This document shows, piece by piece, positions 34,426-43,530 of a DNA stretch of 64,000 bases. The notes under the pieces were generated by a model that was not told the origin of the DNA, searched no databases, and was given only the letters and a program-made list of their open reading frames with translations. The DNA comes from Cystobasidium ongulense. Its lineage: Eukaryota > Basidiomycota > Cystobasidiomycetes > Cystobasidiales > Cystobasidiaceae. The position numbers were made by a program, and so were the translations under genes. Location of the stretch: positions 1,322,293 to 1,386,292 of the forward strand of contig BQUP01000006.1 in assembly GCA_022835595.1 (NCBI GenBank), written 5' to 3'. Position 1 is the first letter of the stretch; each line of letters starts with the position of its first letter.

Positions 34426-35002
34426 GATGAACAAAGTGTGCAGATGTCGAAAGCTAAGAAGAGAAAGCTCTCGCAGAGCTGAGCGTCATATTAACCAACT
34501 TTTTTCGATCAACCACCAGAAAGGCTTGCTATTAGGACTATGCCAGCTCGCTTCTGCTCTTATAATGGTAATTGATGAGGATGATGCATGCACAAGGAAG
34601 CTGAAGAGTTCAGAATGGTGTAGTACACTTTCTCATTCCCAGGTCTGGCGAACAGACAGCAAGCACCTTGATCCGATGGACCGGCCAGAGCTGAGGATCA
34701 CAGCAGACACGACATGCAGACAGGACGGATATTCTGACACGACACAGCAAACACTACACGATATGCCGAGGTTGCAGAAGCCTACGCTCTCTCCCTGCCA
34801 TGGCTTGGTGACACACCAATGACGCAAGCAACGCACACAACGGTCTCGTCGTCTGTGCGCATTTGTGTCGCACAGGAGGGCTGTTGTACATTTCTGCGCG
34901 ATGTCCTTCTTCTTACTCTCATTCGCACTCTCTTCTTTCTTCTAACATATACTTTGGCTAAGATCCAGGACACATCGCATATAATACCCAGCCACTGTCA
35001 AC
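34426..35002. other. Divergent intergenic region, PKR1 and coiled-coil gene
   Basis: 577 bases. A 137-codon plus frame (34409-34822) overlaps the PKR1 start and has no family look. A pyrimidine-rich stretch (ttcttctta... at 34905-34945) precedes the right-hand gene and is typical of a fungal promoter or leader. Confidence 0.5.
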
Positions 35003-35762
35003 ATGGGATTCTTCAAGCAACCACCAACTACAACAGCTCCTCCAGTGCAGGAACCCGTCGTAGTCGAAGAGAAGAGAGGCTTCTTTGGATTCGGACGCAG
35101 AAGGACTGTAGTCCACGATACCAGTCGCAGGAACTCTCTCGCCAGCCCTACCTCACCGACCCACCGCAACAAATTAGTGTCTCCGACCTCGCCTACCCAC
35201 GTAGGGACATTCTCTAACAATCGTCTAGACGAGATACACACTGCGATTCCAGCTGCGTACGTTGATGCATGCTTCCGAAGCTTGTCCCTCTTGAATCGTC
35301 CAATATTACTGACACGGCTGACCTGTTTTCCGATACCTGCACGCTTCGAACTGTTCAAACAGAAGAGAGAAAGTTAGACTGGCTGAAGAGGCAGAGGTGA
35401 GTTTCGGCAACTTATACGCGTCAGTTGGTTGCGAGCATAGACTACAAGGCTAACATGAATATCTGCGAATCGTGCCTAGGCTATAGCTCGCGCCGCACTC
35501 ATAAAAGCCCAAGCAGCAGTCGAGGAAGCTAGAAGACACGTGGATCTACTAGAAAAAGAAGCCAGGGAGCAAGCTAGACTAGCTGCTGTAGCCGCTGAAG
35601 AAGCTCAAGTTAAATTGAATGCAGTTGATGGGGTGAGTCCCCGTTTTCCCTGGAAATTCTCATCGGCCTTCATCGTTCAAACAGATTGCTAATGTCCATC
35701 TCCCGTTATTGCTTGCTGCATTATAGATGAAGAAGCAGACAAACAAGATGGGACGTATCTAA
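35003..35762 (+). CDS. Small coiled-coil protein, function unknown
   Basis: Four exons: 35003-35256, 35363-35396, 35480-35632 and 35727-35762, giving 158 residues, all junctions in phase. The N-terminal half is Pro/Ser/Arg-rich and carries two SPTSPTH repeats and a RGFFGFGRRR stretch. The C-terminal half is an Ala/Glu/Arg-rich heptad-like helix (KVRLAEEAEAIARAAL, EEARRHVDLLEKEAREQ), almost certainly a coiled coil. It ends MKKQTNKMGRI. I recognise no family. The short exons and clean phases support a real gene. It could be a structural or membrane-associated adaptor, but nothing in the sequence says which. Confidence 0.72.
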
Positions 35763-36395
35763 GGTGCCGGATGCCAAATCATCGACCTAGTTTTTATCTC
35801 CTTAAAGTAGACTCTGGTTCGCACTATCTTCGCCGCCTTGGTATTAGTTTTGAAGAGTCTCAGTCACCCTCCGCCTGTTTTCAATTAGTCCGTCAAGACA
35901 GTCTTATATAACATAAATTCGACCGCTTAATCCTTCCCTCCTACCTTAGTCATCCTGCGTTTCTTGTAGCATAGATAGCTCCCTCAACGAGAAAGGCTTT
36001 GTTACGAGGCAATCAACAGGTCGCATGAATAAGGAACCCATCCTGTCCGCCTTGCGGCTGATTCTGACTACAGTTCCAGGCAAGTCTAGGAATTGATTGT
36101 ATGTCTGGTCGGCCGATGTGAACGGGTAGCAGATGCGCTAGATCTCCCCATTCACCATGCTTGACTATCCATTTGCAAGATAGAGCTTGCCAGCAGAGTA
36201 GCTTTCAATTGCAGCATGTATAGCAGCTAACGAGTAACTACAGTTATTGATTAGTATGAGAGTTCTGAAGTACGGTACAATCTCAAAAAGAAATTATGAA
36301 ATTATATTTGCATGTTTATTTGTCCTTTCACCTCCATTTTCCATCATCTCTCTATCGCATTTCCGAATTCACTAGGATACGCACCAAGAAGTTTG
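35763..36395. other. Convergent intergenic region
   Basis: This lies between the coiled-coil gene (+) and the HAPSTR1-like gene (-). It is AT-rich 3' untranslated-type sequence with no frame or RNA gene that I can support. Confidence 0.5.
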
Positions 36396-37921
36396 CTACC
36401 GCCTTGTAATACGTTTCATAGGTCTTGCGTTACCGTCTATACGATATGAGTTATCATCCATTTCCATTCCAGTATCATCCTCATGCGCAGAAGGATTGAC
36501 ATGATTAGATTTCCTCTGACCCGTTTGCTGTTGCTGACCATCTTGCCCAGATGAGTTGGCATCATCTTCATCATCGCCGTCTCCTACTTCGCTTGCATTT
36601 CCATCGTCCATATTCTCAGCGGGATTGCCTAGGTTCATTGATAGGTTGATAGTGTGATGTTCGGGTAGCAATGCTGCCGTCCATCTTCGCTTTACACCTG
36701 CTGCAATAGCTGCATTCGAAGCTTGTGATCCATCACCAGCACCGTGTGAATGCCCATGTGTCCTACTTCTCCTATCGTGATATCGCTCTCGTTCTCTCTT
36801 CGCTTGCAATCGAGTTAGAGGACTGACGGCCGTTGAAGTATTCGATAGACTCGCATCCAAAGTTGTAGTAGAAGGAGGCGGTGTAGCTCCTGCTGTCGAG
36901 GCTATTTCGCCTGCGACACCTCGAACAGGCGGAGGTAGGTTGATTTCAGGTGAGAATCTAGCTATAGGCGAGTTTGGAATGGATGAAGAAGAAGCTAGAG
37001 GGATTGACTCTTGGGTCCGTTCCGCGTCATTGAGGCCATTTACTTGGTGGTCAGGAAGGGAATCAGCTGATGCAGGTTGGTTGGTTGTGGACTGCTGCAT
37101 TGGTGCATTGTTAGTTAATGGTGATAGTGATCTTCCTGATGATCGTGGCTTTCGGTGCTGTAGAGAGCTTGAAGAATGGCCACTGGTGCCTGAAGTAGAT
37201 GCTACCGGTTGATAGGATGGCTGTGGTTGCCGATAAGAGGTCGAGGAATGCTGTTCCTGGTGTTGCCGGAGGTGTGGGTGGGATCGAAAGGATTGTGACG
37301 AAGATGAGTGCTGATAATTGCTTGCGGGCTGGGAACGAGGCGAAGCTGCATGTTGCTGATGTGCTTGCTGCTGTTGATCTTCTTCAGCTTCCAAGTCTTG
37401 CAATTCAAGTCTCACTGCTTCCTGTCTTGCCTGAATAACATAGAAATGCCGAGTCAGTACTCGGTTTGCTTTGCCTTTGGATCGAAAACGCTGTCAGCCA
37501 GCCCAGGCTAATTAACACACCTCTATGTAATCGATAACCTGCGCGACACCTTCGTTCGAGCGCTGTTGTGCGATATCCATGTCAAGACTAGCCTGTAGAT
37601 ACTCCAGGACATCTTGCAAGGCCGTCGAGTAGCCCGCTTGGTATGCTGTTGATGTGTGTTGTGTGTTGTCGGGCAGTGGAAGGAGCGACAAGGTAAGCAC
37701 AGCGTCAGCGATGGGACAGCGCATCCAGCGCAAAGGTGAGTCAGCCACGTACATCTCTTGGAAGCCTTCTGGCCAGCTTTGAGCATCTGGGTGATGCACA
37801 GTGCAGAGTTGCGGAAGGCGCTCTGGAGGTCGGCCTCGGCTGCCTGCATGGCTCTCGCACCACGCCCATTGTTGGACGGCAGGTTGTCGGCGAGTCTGCC
37901 CAGGTCGAGCGAGTCGCCCAT
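36396..37921 (-). CDS. HAPSTR1/C16orf72-like protein (DUF4588-type N terminus)
   Basis: Three exons: 37921-37753, 37645-37521 and 37430-36396, giving 442 residues. The first ~110 residues read EADLQSAFRNSALCITQML, then KRSYQAGYSTALQDVLEYLQ. This resembles the helical core of animal HAPSTR1 (C16orf72), a nuclear stress-response partner of the ubiquitin ligase HUWE1, and its fungal relatives. The similarity is from memory and moderate. The remaining ~330 residues are Ser/Gln/His/Pro-rich and disordered, with RERERYHDRRSRTHGHSHG and a C-terminal KRITRR that could be a nuclear signal. A Gln-rich run follows directly after the helical core. All junctions keep phase. If the family call is wrong it is an unknown nuclear-type protein. 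Confidence 0.65.
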
Positions 37922-38616
37922 GGTGTGGATCGTGTGTGTTGTCCTTCAGTCGGGTGTGCTTGTTGTAGATGGTCAGAGCAGAGAGAGAAAGAGCGCGATA
38001 TGGTGTGGATGGACAAGACTGCTACGATCATGCACTCAGCCGGATGTGCCAGACCCAGCTTGGAAATGCTTCAACCGACCGACCAGCCAGCGATAAACAA
38101 ACACAACAGCTGCCCTACTTCTACTCGCCATGGCTCGATGAACCAGCCGCCGAAAGTCTTCGTTCTTCGACTCGCATAGTATGGCCGCCACAATAGCCAA
38201 ACGTCGTATCGGGCACACATTGCGATCCATCCATTCGTCGCGAACGACAAGACTGCCAGTGGAGTCTGGATTTTCATCTGATATAAGAGATTACTACTGT
38301 AATATTTGCGAACTAGAATCCCAGTGCTTCTGAGATTCCAACTGATGCATGTCTGTATATTGGAACACGCCCAAATCTTATCAGACGATATGTGGGTGAC
38401 TAAAGAAGCAACTTTCTCTAAGGATGACTCTTGACGACATCTATTCTCGCGACCGAATAGTGACCAACATGGCCAGCTCTTCTTGTCAAATACTAAGATT
38501 GTAAGCGTAAGAATCTCGTTTACGCCCATCCCATGGCCAGACTGAGTTCGTTCTACTGCGAAACAGCGCAACTTTACTTCCTGCTATAAAGATCCAGCGT
38601 AGGTCTTCTTATTGAG
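37922..38616. other. Divergent intergenic region
   Basis: This lies between the HAPSTR1-like and UPF0598-like starts. It probably holds a missing 5' exon of the latter. Candidate donor sites exist (GTAAGCG at about 38501), but I could not complete a family-like start. The minus frame 38071-38571 is not convincing. Confidence 0.45.
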
Positions 38617-39245
38617 ATGGCATTCCCTCGACTCATGAATACCTTGCACAGCTTTCTAGACTTTTTCTACAAGCGGCTCAAACCATTCGAATGGGCAAAG
38701 GGTACTGATCCCGCATCCGAGCAGAAACACCACAAGCTCAAACAAGCAGGGTATACCTTTGTCAGTCTCTGTGGTCCAGAGCGTAATTACATCAGAAGTC
38801 AAGATACGCCAATTGTATTCCGTGAGCTGATACAGCAAAACAGCGATTGTAAGAGCGGACTCATTCTACTATTATTTGAAGACTGAACGAAAAACTGTCT
38901 TTTGAAGGGTATCTAAAATATGGAGGAACTCTTACCACTCTCTTCCAGCCTGATTCGCTCAAAGTGGACGGGAGAGGGTATCTCTATCATCCTTCGCCTG
39001 TGGTGCAGCGTGCAACGCGGCGGCGCAGCAGCAGCAGCAACGTGGCTAGTTCGGTAGAGCGCCCGTCGGAAAATCCATACGGACAGTACAGTCTTCTGAG
39101 GTCGGAACTAGTCGTGTCCAACTTTAGCAAATCGCTCGAAATGTCGGAAGAAGGATCGGGTAGCTATGAATGGCTTGGCTCAAGACGAGCTATACGCCAT
39201 CTACAGGACGGAGAGGCGATTCTAGGGAAAGGCTGGGTCGACTAG
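38617..39245 (+). CDS. UPF0598/C8orf82-like protein (DUF4505)
   Basis: Exons 38617-38848 and 38908-39245, 189 residues from the first ATG. The blocks FLDFFYKRL, FVSLCGPERNYIRSQDTP with VFREL, and KYGGTLTTLFQPDSLKVDGRGYLYHP follow the order of human C8orf82 (UPF0598), a small, probably mitochondrial protein of unknown function. In relatives the N terminus begins with a Tyr/Asp strand and GQLFL. Here the reading frame continues upstream of the ATG as GLLIE, so one short 5' exon is probably missing from this model and the given start is provisional. A Ser-rich insertion (RRRSSSSN) follows the HP motif. Confidence 0.75.
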
Positions 39246-39798
39246 CTTTATTGCTCGTGTAGATAAGTAATACATAGAATGGCGTTACGAACTACGTGTC
39301 TCTGGCTGGAACCTGTTTATCCGAGTTCTTCCTCTTTCTGAGTGGAGCTGGCGGAGCCTGCATAGTGGGCTAGACCCAGCATCTACCTATAATGTATGGG
39401 CTGCTCTTGAAGACAAGGAGATGTGCTCACAGCCGACAGCTCTTGCCCTTTTTGTGTGGTTCTATCTGGTTTCCAAGCAGAATCCGGTAGCGACGGGCGG
39501 CTTATGGCTCTCTTTGCCCAATTGAATCAGGGGTAGCATAGCAATTGTCGAGTATCCTAGCAAATAAAGTGACTTCTGGAGTTATATCCGTGATTGGCAG
39601 CGTAAATTGTCGCAAAGCGGCTTTCCGGTGTTCCCGGCTAGGCCGACTAGTTGAGTCCATCAACGGTCAGGGTAGCCTATGTAGGTGTATTCAAGCGTGA
39701 TGATTATGAGACTTCTTGATAGACAGGCATATGGCTTTGTAGTTGCTGAACTGTCGCTTCCGTATATCCCAGGCAGAGATGTTGGTCTAGATTGTCAT
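39246..39798. other. Convergent intergenic region
   Basis: This lies between the UPF0598-like gene (+) and DPH3 (-). No reading frame or RNA gene that I can support. Confidence 0.5.
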
Positions 39799-40396
39799 TT
39801 ACGCAGCGACAGCGACAGAAGCTGGCGCAGCAGTGTCAATCTTTTCGGCCTTGATCTCGGCTTGAGGAGTTTCTTCACTTTCAGCATACTCTTCAAAGTC
39901 CATCTGTGCAGAAAGAAGATGGGAGTCCTTGTCAGCAGGTCGGGTTTGCTGTAGAAGACGGTGGCGGAAACGCACCTGATCAAAGATGATTCGAATGAGC
40001 AGTGAACACGACGGACATTGTCCAATCTGCAGAGGTGTTGTGTTTATCAGTATGACTCGATTCCATAAGAGTATATGTTCCGAGTGCTCACATCGTAACC
40101 TTCAGCAAGTTGTGGCTGTACGCGAGGAATTAAAATTTTGGTGAACGGCCAGTGAAGAGGATATCAAAGCAATGAGCTTCTACCAGGCATTGACCTTTGG
40201 AGCAATGCAGGTAGGCACGTACCCTCGTGATTTCAAAACGGTCGCCGCATGGACACGGATAGTGATAGACCGCCTTTACTTCGTCCCAAGTCATGTCTTC
40301 GATTTCGACTTCATCGTCTGCATAACACGGCACAGGACTCAGCGTTCAAGCATACAGAGAAGCAAGAGTACCTCCCGACGTACAATAGTTGACCAT
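39799..40396 (-). CDS. DPH3: Dph3/Kti11 CSL zinc-finger protein (diphthamide and Elongator pathway)
   Basis: Five exons: 40396-40384, 40317-40223, 40115-40092, 40026-39976 and 39903-39799, giving 95 residues. Dph3/Kti11 passes electrons to the Dph1-Dph2 radical enzyme that starts diphthamide synthesis on EF2 and also works with Elongator in tRNA wobble-uridine modification. The spliced start MVNYYDEVEIED and the zinc ligands Cys26, Cys28 (PCPCGD), Cys48 and Cys51 (CPSCSL) match the family exactly. The C-terminal ~30 residues are Glu/Ala-rich. The first coding exon is 13 bases and the third is 24. It is divergent from a weakly supported gene 275 bases away. Confidence 0.95.
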
Positions 40397-40670
40397 GTTG
40401 GCAGAATGCGCTCTTCAAGCCTGGGATGGCAGTTGTGAGGTGAAAGTCAAGAGGTGCAGGCCAGCAAGTAATCGAGATAGTGGGAGGCGCTCTTCGCAGG
40501 ACCATATGCATGGGAAGCAATGCACAAGACTCGCCTGATCTGTTCCACATAGCCATCATATTGGCAGTCACTGCTTCTTAACAGTCTTTCCCCATCTGAG
40601 TCTACTAAGTATGCCGGGTTTCCTCACAACTCTGACCTTTCTTTCCTACCCACATCTGGAGCTTTGAGCT

Positions 40671-41135
40671 ATGAGCAGACCCTATCCTCGTGGCTTTCTC
40701 CCATTAATATCAGATTGCGTGGATGTCTCCCGGAGCCTGTTCCAGATCACAAATGCTGCGCTGTTTCCGGAAGCTGCATTCATCAATTCTGCCACTGGCA
40801 GATGCAATCACAGAGGTACCGGTCGCTCACAAAGCTTCGACTCCCGACTATGCCATCCGATGATCCATGGGATCCATTTGCGGAAAGCTTCCATCCCTGA
40901 TACAGAAGCACTGATCCTACTCCATCTCATTGTATGCCGGCTGGCAAGAAACAAGTCGCCTACTACAGGATGCAAGGAAAAGGAAGTCATCCCAGCACGT
41001 CAAATAAAACATTCCACTGAAGCTGAAGCCTTATACGAACGCTACAAAATCTCCACAGCTTCAGGATACCTATGCGTAGAAGCTCCAGCCGTTTCTGCCC
41101 GTAAACCTTTATGCACGAACCTCGTAGGAATATGA
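40671..41135 (+). CDS. Possible unrecognised small gene
   Basis: The frame is open from an ATG at 40671 to a TGA at 41135 (154 residues), lying between DPH3 (-) and the next plus gene. The second half (AEALYERYKIS, then TASGYLCVEAPAV) looks more coding-like than the first. An alternative ATG at 40924 in another frame (MPAGKKQVAYYRMQGK) precedes a potential intron and could be the true start of a short protein ending in the same second half. I cannot choose. No family is recognised, and the first half may be promoter or leader. Confidence 0.35.
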   Translation: MSRPYPRGFLPLISDCVDVSRSLFQITNAALFPEAAFINSATGRCNHRGTGRSQSFDSRLCHPMIHGIHLRKASIPDTEALILLHLIVCRLARNKSPTTGCKEKEVIPARQIKHSTEAEALYERYKISTASGYLCVEAPAVSARKPLCTNLVGI

Positions 41136-41234
41136 TGGCCTGTGCAGCAACGCCGAGTTTGTTTACACGAAGCTAGAGTTGCGCGTCGTCGACCTTCTTC
41201 TTCTTCCTGACACCTTCGCGTTAAACTACTCTCA

Positions 41235-42596
41235 ATGTCTTCCGAAAGCTCGACCGGCGCGTCCGCTTGTCATGGCCCGACTACCCGTTCTGCATGGATC
41301 TACACCGCGACAGATGGATTCCAAGCTCAGATCGGAGAAACATCACAATGCTTCAGACGGTTACCACCTGTCAAGCTATCCAGGCTCGTGCACTCGGACA
41401 ACGTATACAACGTACCTAGTGCTCCACCACATCTGTTCTATCATGCTCAGCTGCTCCACTACGGACTCGCGCCATCGCAACACGTCCTAACGGCCGTAGC
41501 GACTCTCAAAGCTGCCTTTGCGCGAGCAGGCAAAGCGAAAAAGCTCAAGGTACCAAACTCGGTATACGCTATCAAGCAAGCATTGAAAGCGGAATACGGG
41601 GAGCGCGTCAAACTTGTCAAGAATGGTCGGATAGCTGAGATTCGGGTCGAATTAAAGGAAGTGGAACGAAAACAGGCGGCTCTGAAGAAAGAAATGCAAA
41701 GACTCGAAGGGCAGACTGATAGTTCGAACCGCAAAGAAAGACACATCATCAGCATCGATAGCTCCCCTCCACCTCAGCAACAATCAGCAAATGCAACAGT
41801 TCCAGCATTAAAGGACGTCAGCCCAGATATCAGCAAGCGAAAGGCGTTAGACAATACTACAGAAGATAGCGTTGGAGAGAGTCATCTCACGAAGAGGGCG
41901 AGAAGCGATAACAAGGGCGATGAGAAGAAGCCCAAACTGGTCATCCCTCCCAAGACAAGCCAAGCAGTAGGTGACCTCGCGAGTCTGCAAAAGCAATCCT
42001 GTACTAATCGCATCATCTGCCTTCAGATGTTTGACACGACACCTCCATTCCGCAAAGCAACACTTGCAGCATTCCTGTACGGTAAATGGAGAATCCATGG
42101 GAACAGATCAGGTATCCTAGAAAACTTAAACAACTGGATCGGTATCGGCAAGCAATTTGCACGGGAAGTGGGCTCGCAAGGATATGGACAAGCATCCGAT
42201 TCGTACATCACAGCTTTCGTTGGTCGCATCGAGTTGTCGGACTTCCGTGGGGCGTTCTATGCAGATCATCTTGCGCGAAACACCGAATTGGTAGGGGGCA
42301 AGTTACGAGTGACATTCACTCTGCGGAGCGAGATGCGCGATTCCCACTTCCAAGGCGTCGAGGGTAAAGTGATACTAGATTTCGACGGCGACAAATTGGA
42401 AGGCACGATATCCCATGCAGGTCTTCCGAAGCCAATCCTATTCCAAGGATACAACCGCACCGCATTAATGATTGCCACCGATAGTTCCAACGTTGGTTCT
42501 TGGTGGATAAAGTATCAAGAGCTGAAAGGAGGAAAGTCAGCAAAGAGAAGAGATGCGTGGTTCATTAGTACGAAGCCCTCCAGGGTCAAATATTAG
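41235..42596 (+). CDS. Unrecognised two-part protein with possible in-frame intron
   Basis: Open for 453 residues. The N-terminal part (about 1-150) is compact and Arg/Lys/Leu-rich, ending in a Glu/Lys helix (ELKEVERKQAALKKEMQRL) likely to be a coiled coil. A basic, disordered linker follows (KRKALDN, LTKRARSDNK), which could be nuclear. The C-terminal ~175 residues look folded (FAREVGSQGYG, then GKLRVTFTL). A 60-base stretch at 41967-42026 starts GTAGGTG and ends CTTCAG and contains no stop. It fits a normal intron, and removing it gives 433 residues. I recognise no family. The gene ends 124 bases from the SmD2 stop. Confidence 0.7.
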   Translation: MSSESSTGASACHGPTTRSAWIYTATDGFQAQIGETSQCFRRLPPVKLSRLVHSDNVYNVPSAPPHLFYHAQLLHYGLAPSQHVLTAVATLKAAFARAGKAKKLKVPNSVYAIKQALKAEYGERVKLVKNGRIAEIRVELKEVERKQAALKKEMQRLEGQTDSSNRKERHIISIDSSPPPQQQSANATVPALKDVSPDISKRKALDNTTEDSVGESHLTKRARSDNKGDEKKPKLVIPPKTSQAVGDLASLQKQSCTNRIICLQMFDTTPPFRKATLAAFLYGKWRIHGNRSGILENLNNWIGIGKQFAREVGSQGYGQASDSYITAFVGRIELSDFRGAFYADHLARNTELVGGKLRVTFTLRSEMRDSHFQGVEGKVILDFDGDKLEGTISHAGLPKPILFQGYNRTALMIATDSSNVGSWWIKYQELKGGKSAKRRDAWFISTKPSRVKY

Positions 42597-42720
42597 CGGC
42601 TGTAGAACCGATAGTTGCATCAGAAACACGTGTTGATGGCTAGCCTGCGCTTCCTATTGCGGCATGAACGAGCGTTCCCAAAAGTTACTGCAGTCAGGTC
42701 GTATAATACAAACTAAGTCT

Positions 42721-43339
42721 CTAAGCGGTATTTCGTAGCACTGTGTAAAGCGATAGATCATAGAGTCAGTCGGTGTTTGGGAACAAACCGCATGAGGGAG
42801 ATTGGCATACCTAATACGACACTGTCACCTCTCAAGAACAACTTTGAGATGAATCTATCCTTGTTCACTGGCTTCTTGCCCTTTCCTTTTGGTAATTCTG
42901 TCCACATCTCTGCGTGAAGGGAAGAGCACGAAGCGAGTCAGCGTGCGCCCCGAACGTCCCGGCGATACTAGCGCGGTTGAGGACCCACCCTTGACGTTCT
43001 CTAGGACCAGATTGCAATGTCTGTCGAAAGCCTTGCACCGCGCGAGCAGCTTGCGTCCGTTTCTCAGCGCAATGAGGATTTGGGAGTGGTTCTTGACTGC
43101 TTGCTGGAGGACTGACAGGGGACCGTTGTTGAGCTCTGCGGGACAGATGAAGTGTGAGTGTCGTCTAGGACGGATTGCACTGCCTCTCCTGCTCACCAAA
43201 GTCCTGCATCTGGCGGATCTTGTCCTCGTCCAACTCCGAGTTGGGCACATTGAGGTATTGACTGCAGGCAGCACGGACGCAGCACGGTCAGCGGTGTTGC
43301 GTGGGTGTGCACTGCTTATACTCAGTCTACGCACCTCAT
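42721..43339 (-). CDS. SMD2: Spliceosomal core protein SmD2
   Basis: Five exons: 43339-43335, 43261-43197, 43135-42989, 42909-42811 and 42740-42721, giving 111 residues. SmD2 is part of the heptameric Sm ring on U1, U2, U4 and U5 snRNAs. The Sm1 motif ([20 protein letters not shown]...[20 protein letters not shown]) and the Sm2 motif ([15 protein letters not shown]) are complete, with the family-typical [19 protein letters not shown] between. The first coding exon is only 5 bases (ATGAG), with Ser2 made across the junction; this start gives [16 protein letters not shown], a sensible N terminus. All phases agree. It is divergent from TUF1 with 191 bases between start codons. Confidence 0.95.
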
Positions 43340-43530
43340 GATGGATGCTTGTGCTGCTGTGTGCAAGTTGTCGCAGAGTCAGGCCGTGTCGCCTTGTGCT
43401 GCTTTGTGCTGGCTCTTCTTCTTCTTGCCTCCAACTTTTTTTGCCAAAGTGCAATTCGCGAGTCTTTTCATCAGAACAACAAGGAAGCTCATCAAGCAGC
43501 ATCTTTATAAGAATACCACATTCATCCAAG
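43340..43530. promoter_or_regulatory. Short bidirectional promoter between SMD2 and TUF1
   Basis: 191 bases separate the two divergent ATGs, so both genes must be driven from this interval or from within each other. It holds a pyrimidine run on the plus strand (ttcttcttcttgcctcc, at about 43413-43430) but no clear TATA box. Confidence 0.55.

Noticed and set aside
37736-38179. Overlapping plus-strand frames across the HAPSTR1-like start
   Set aside because: Antisense to a spliced gene with conserved phase; no family signal.
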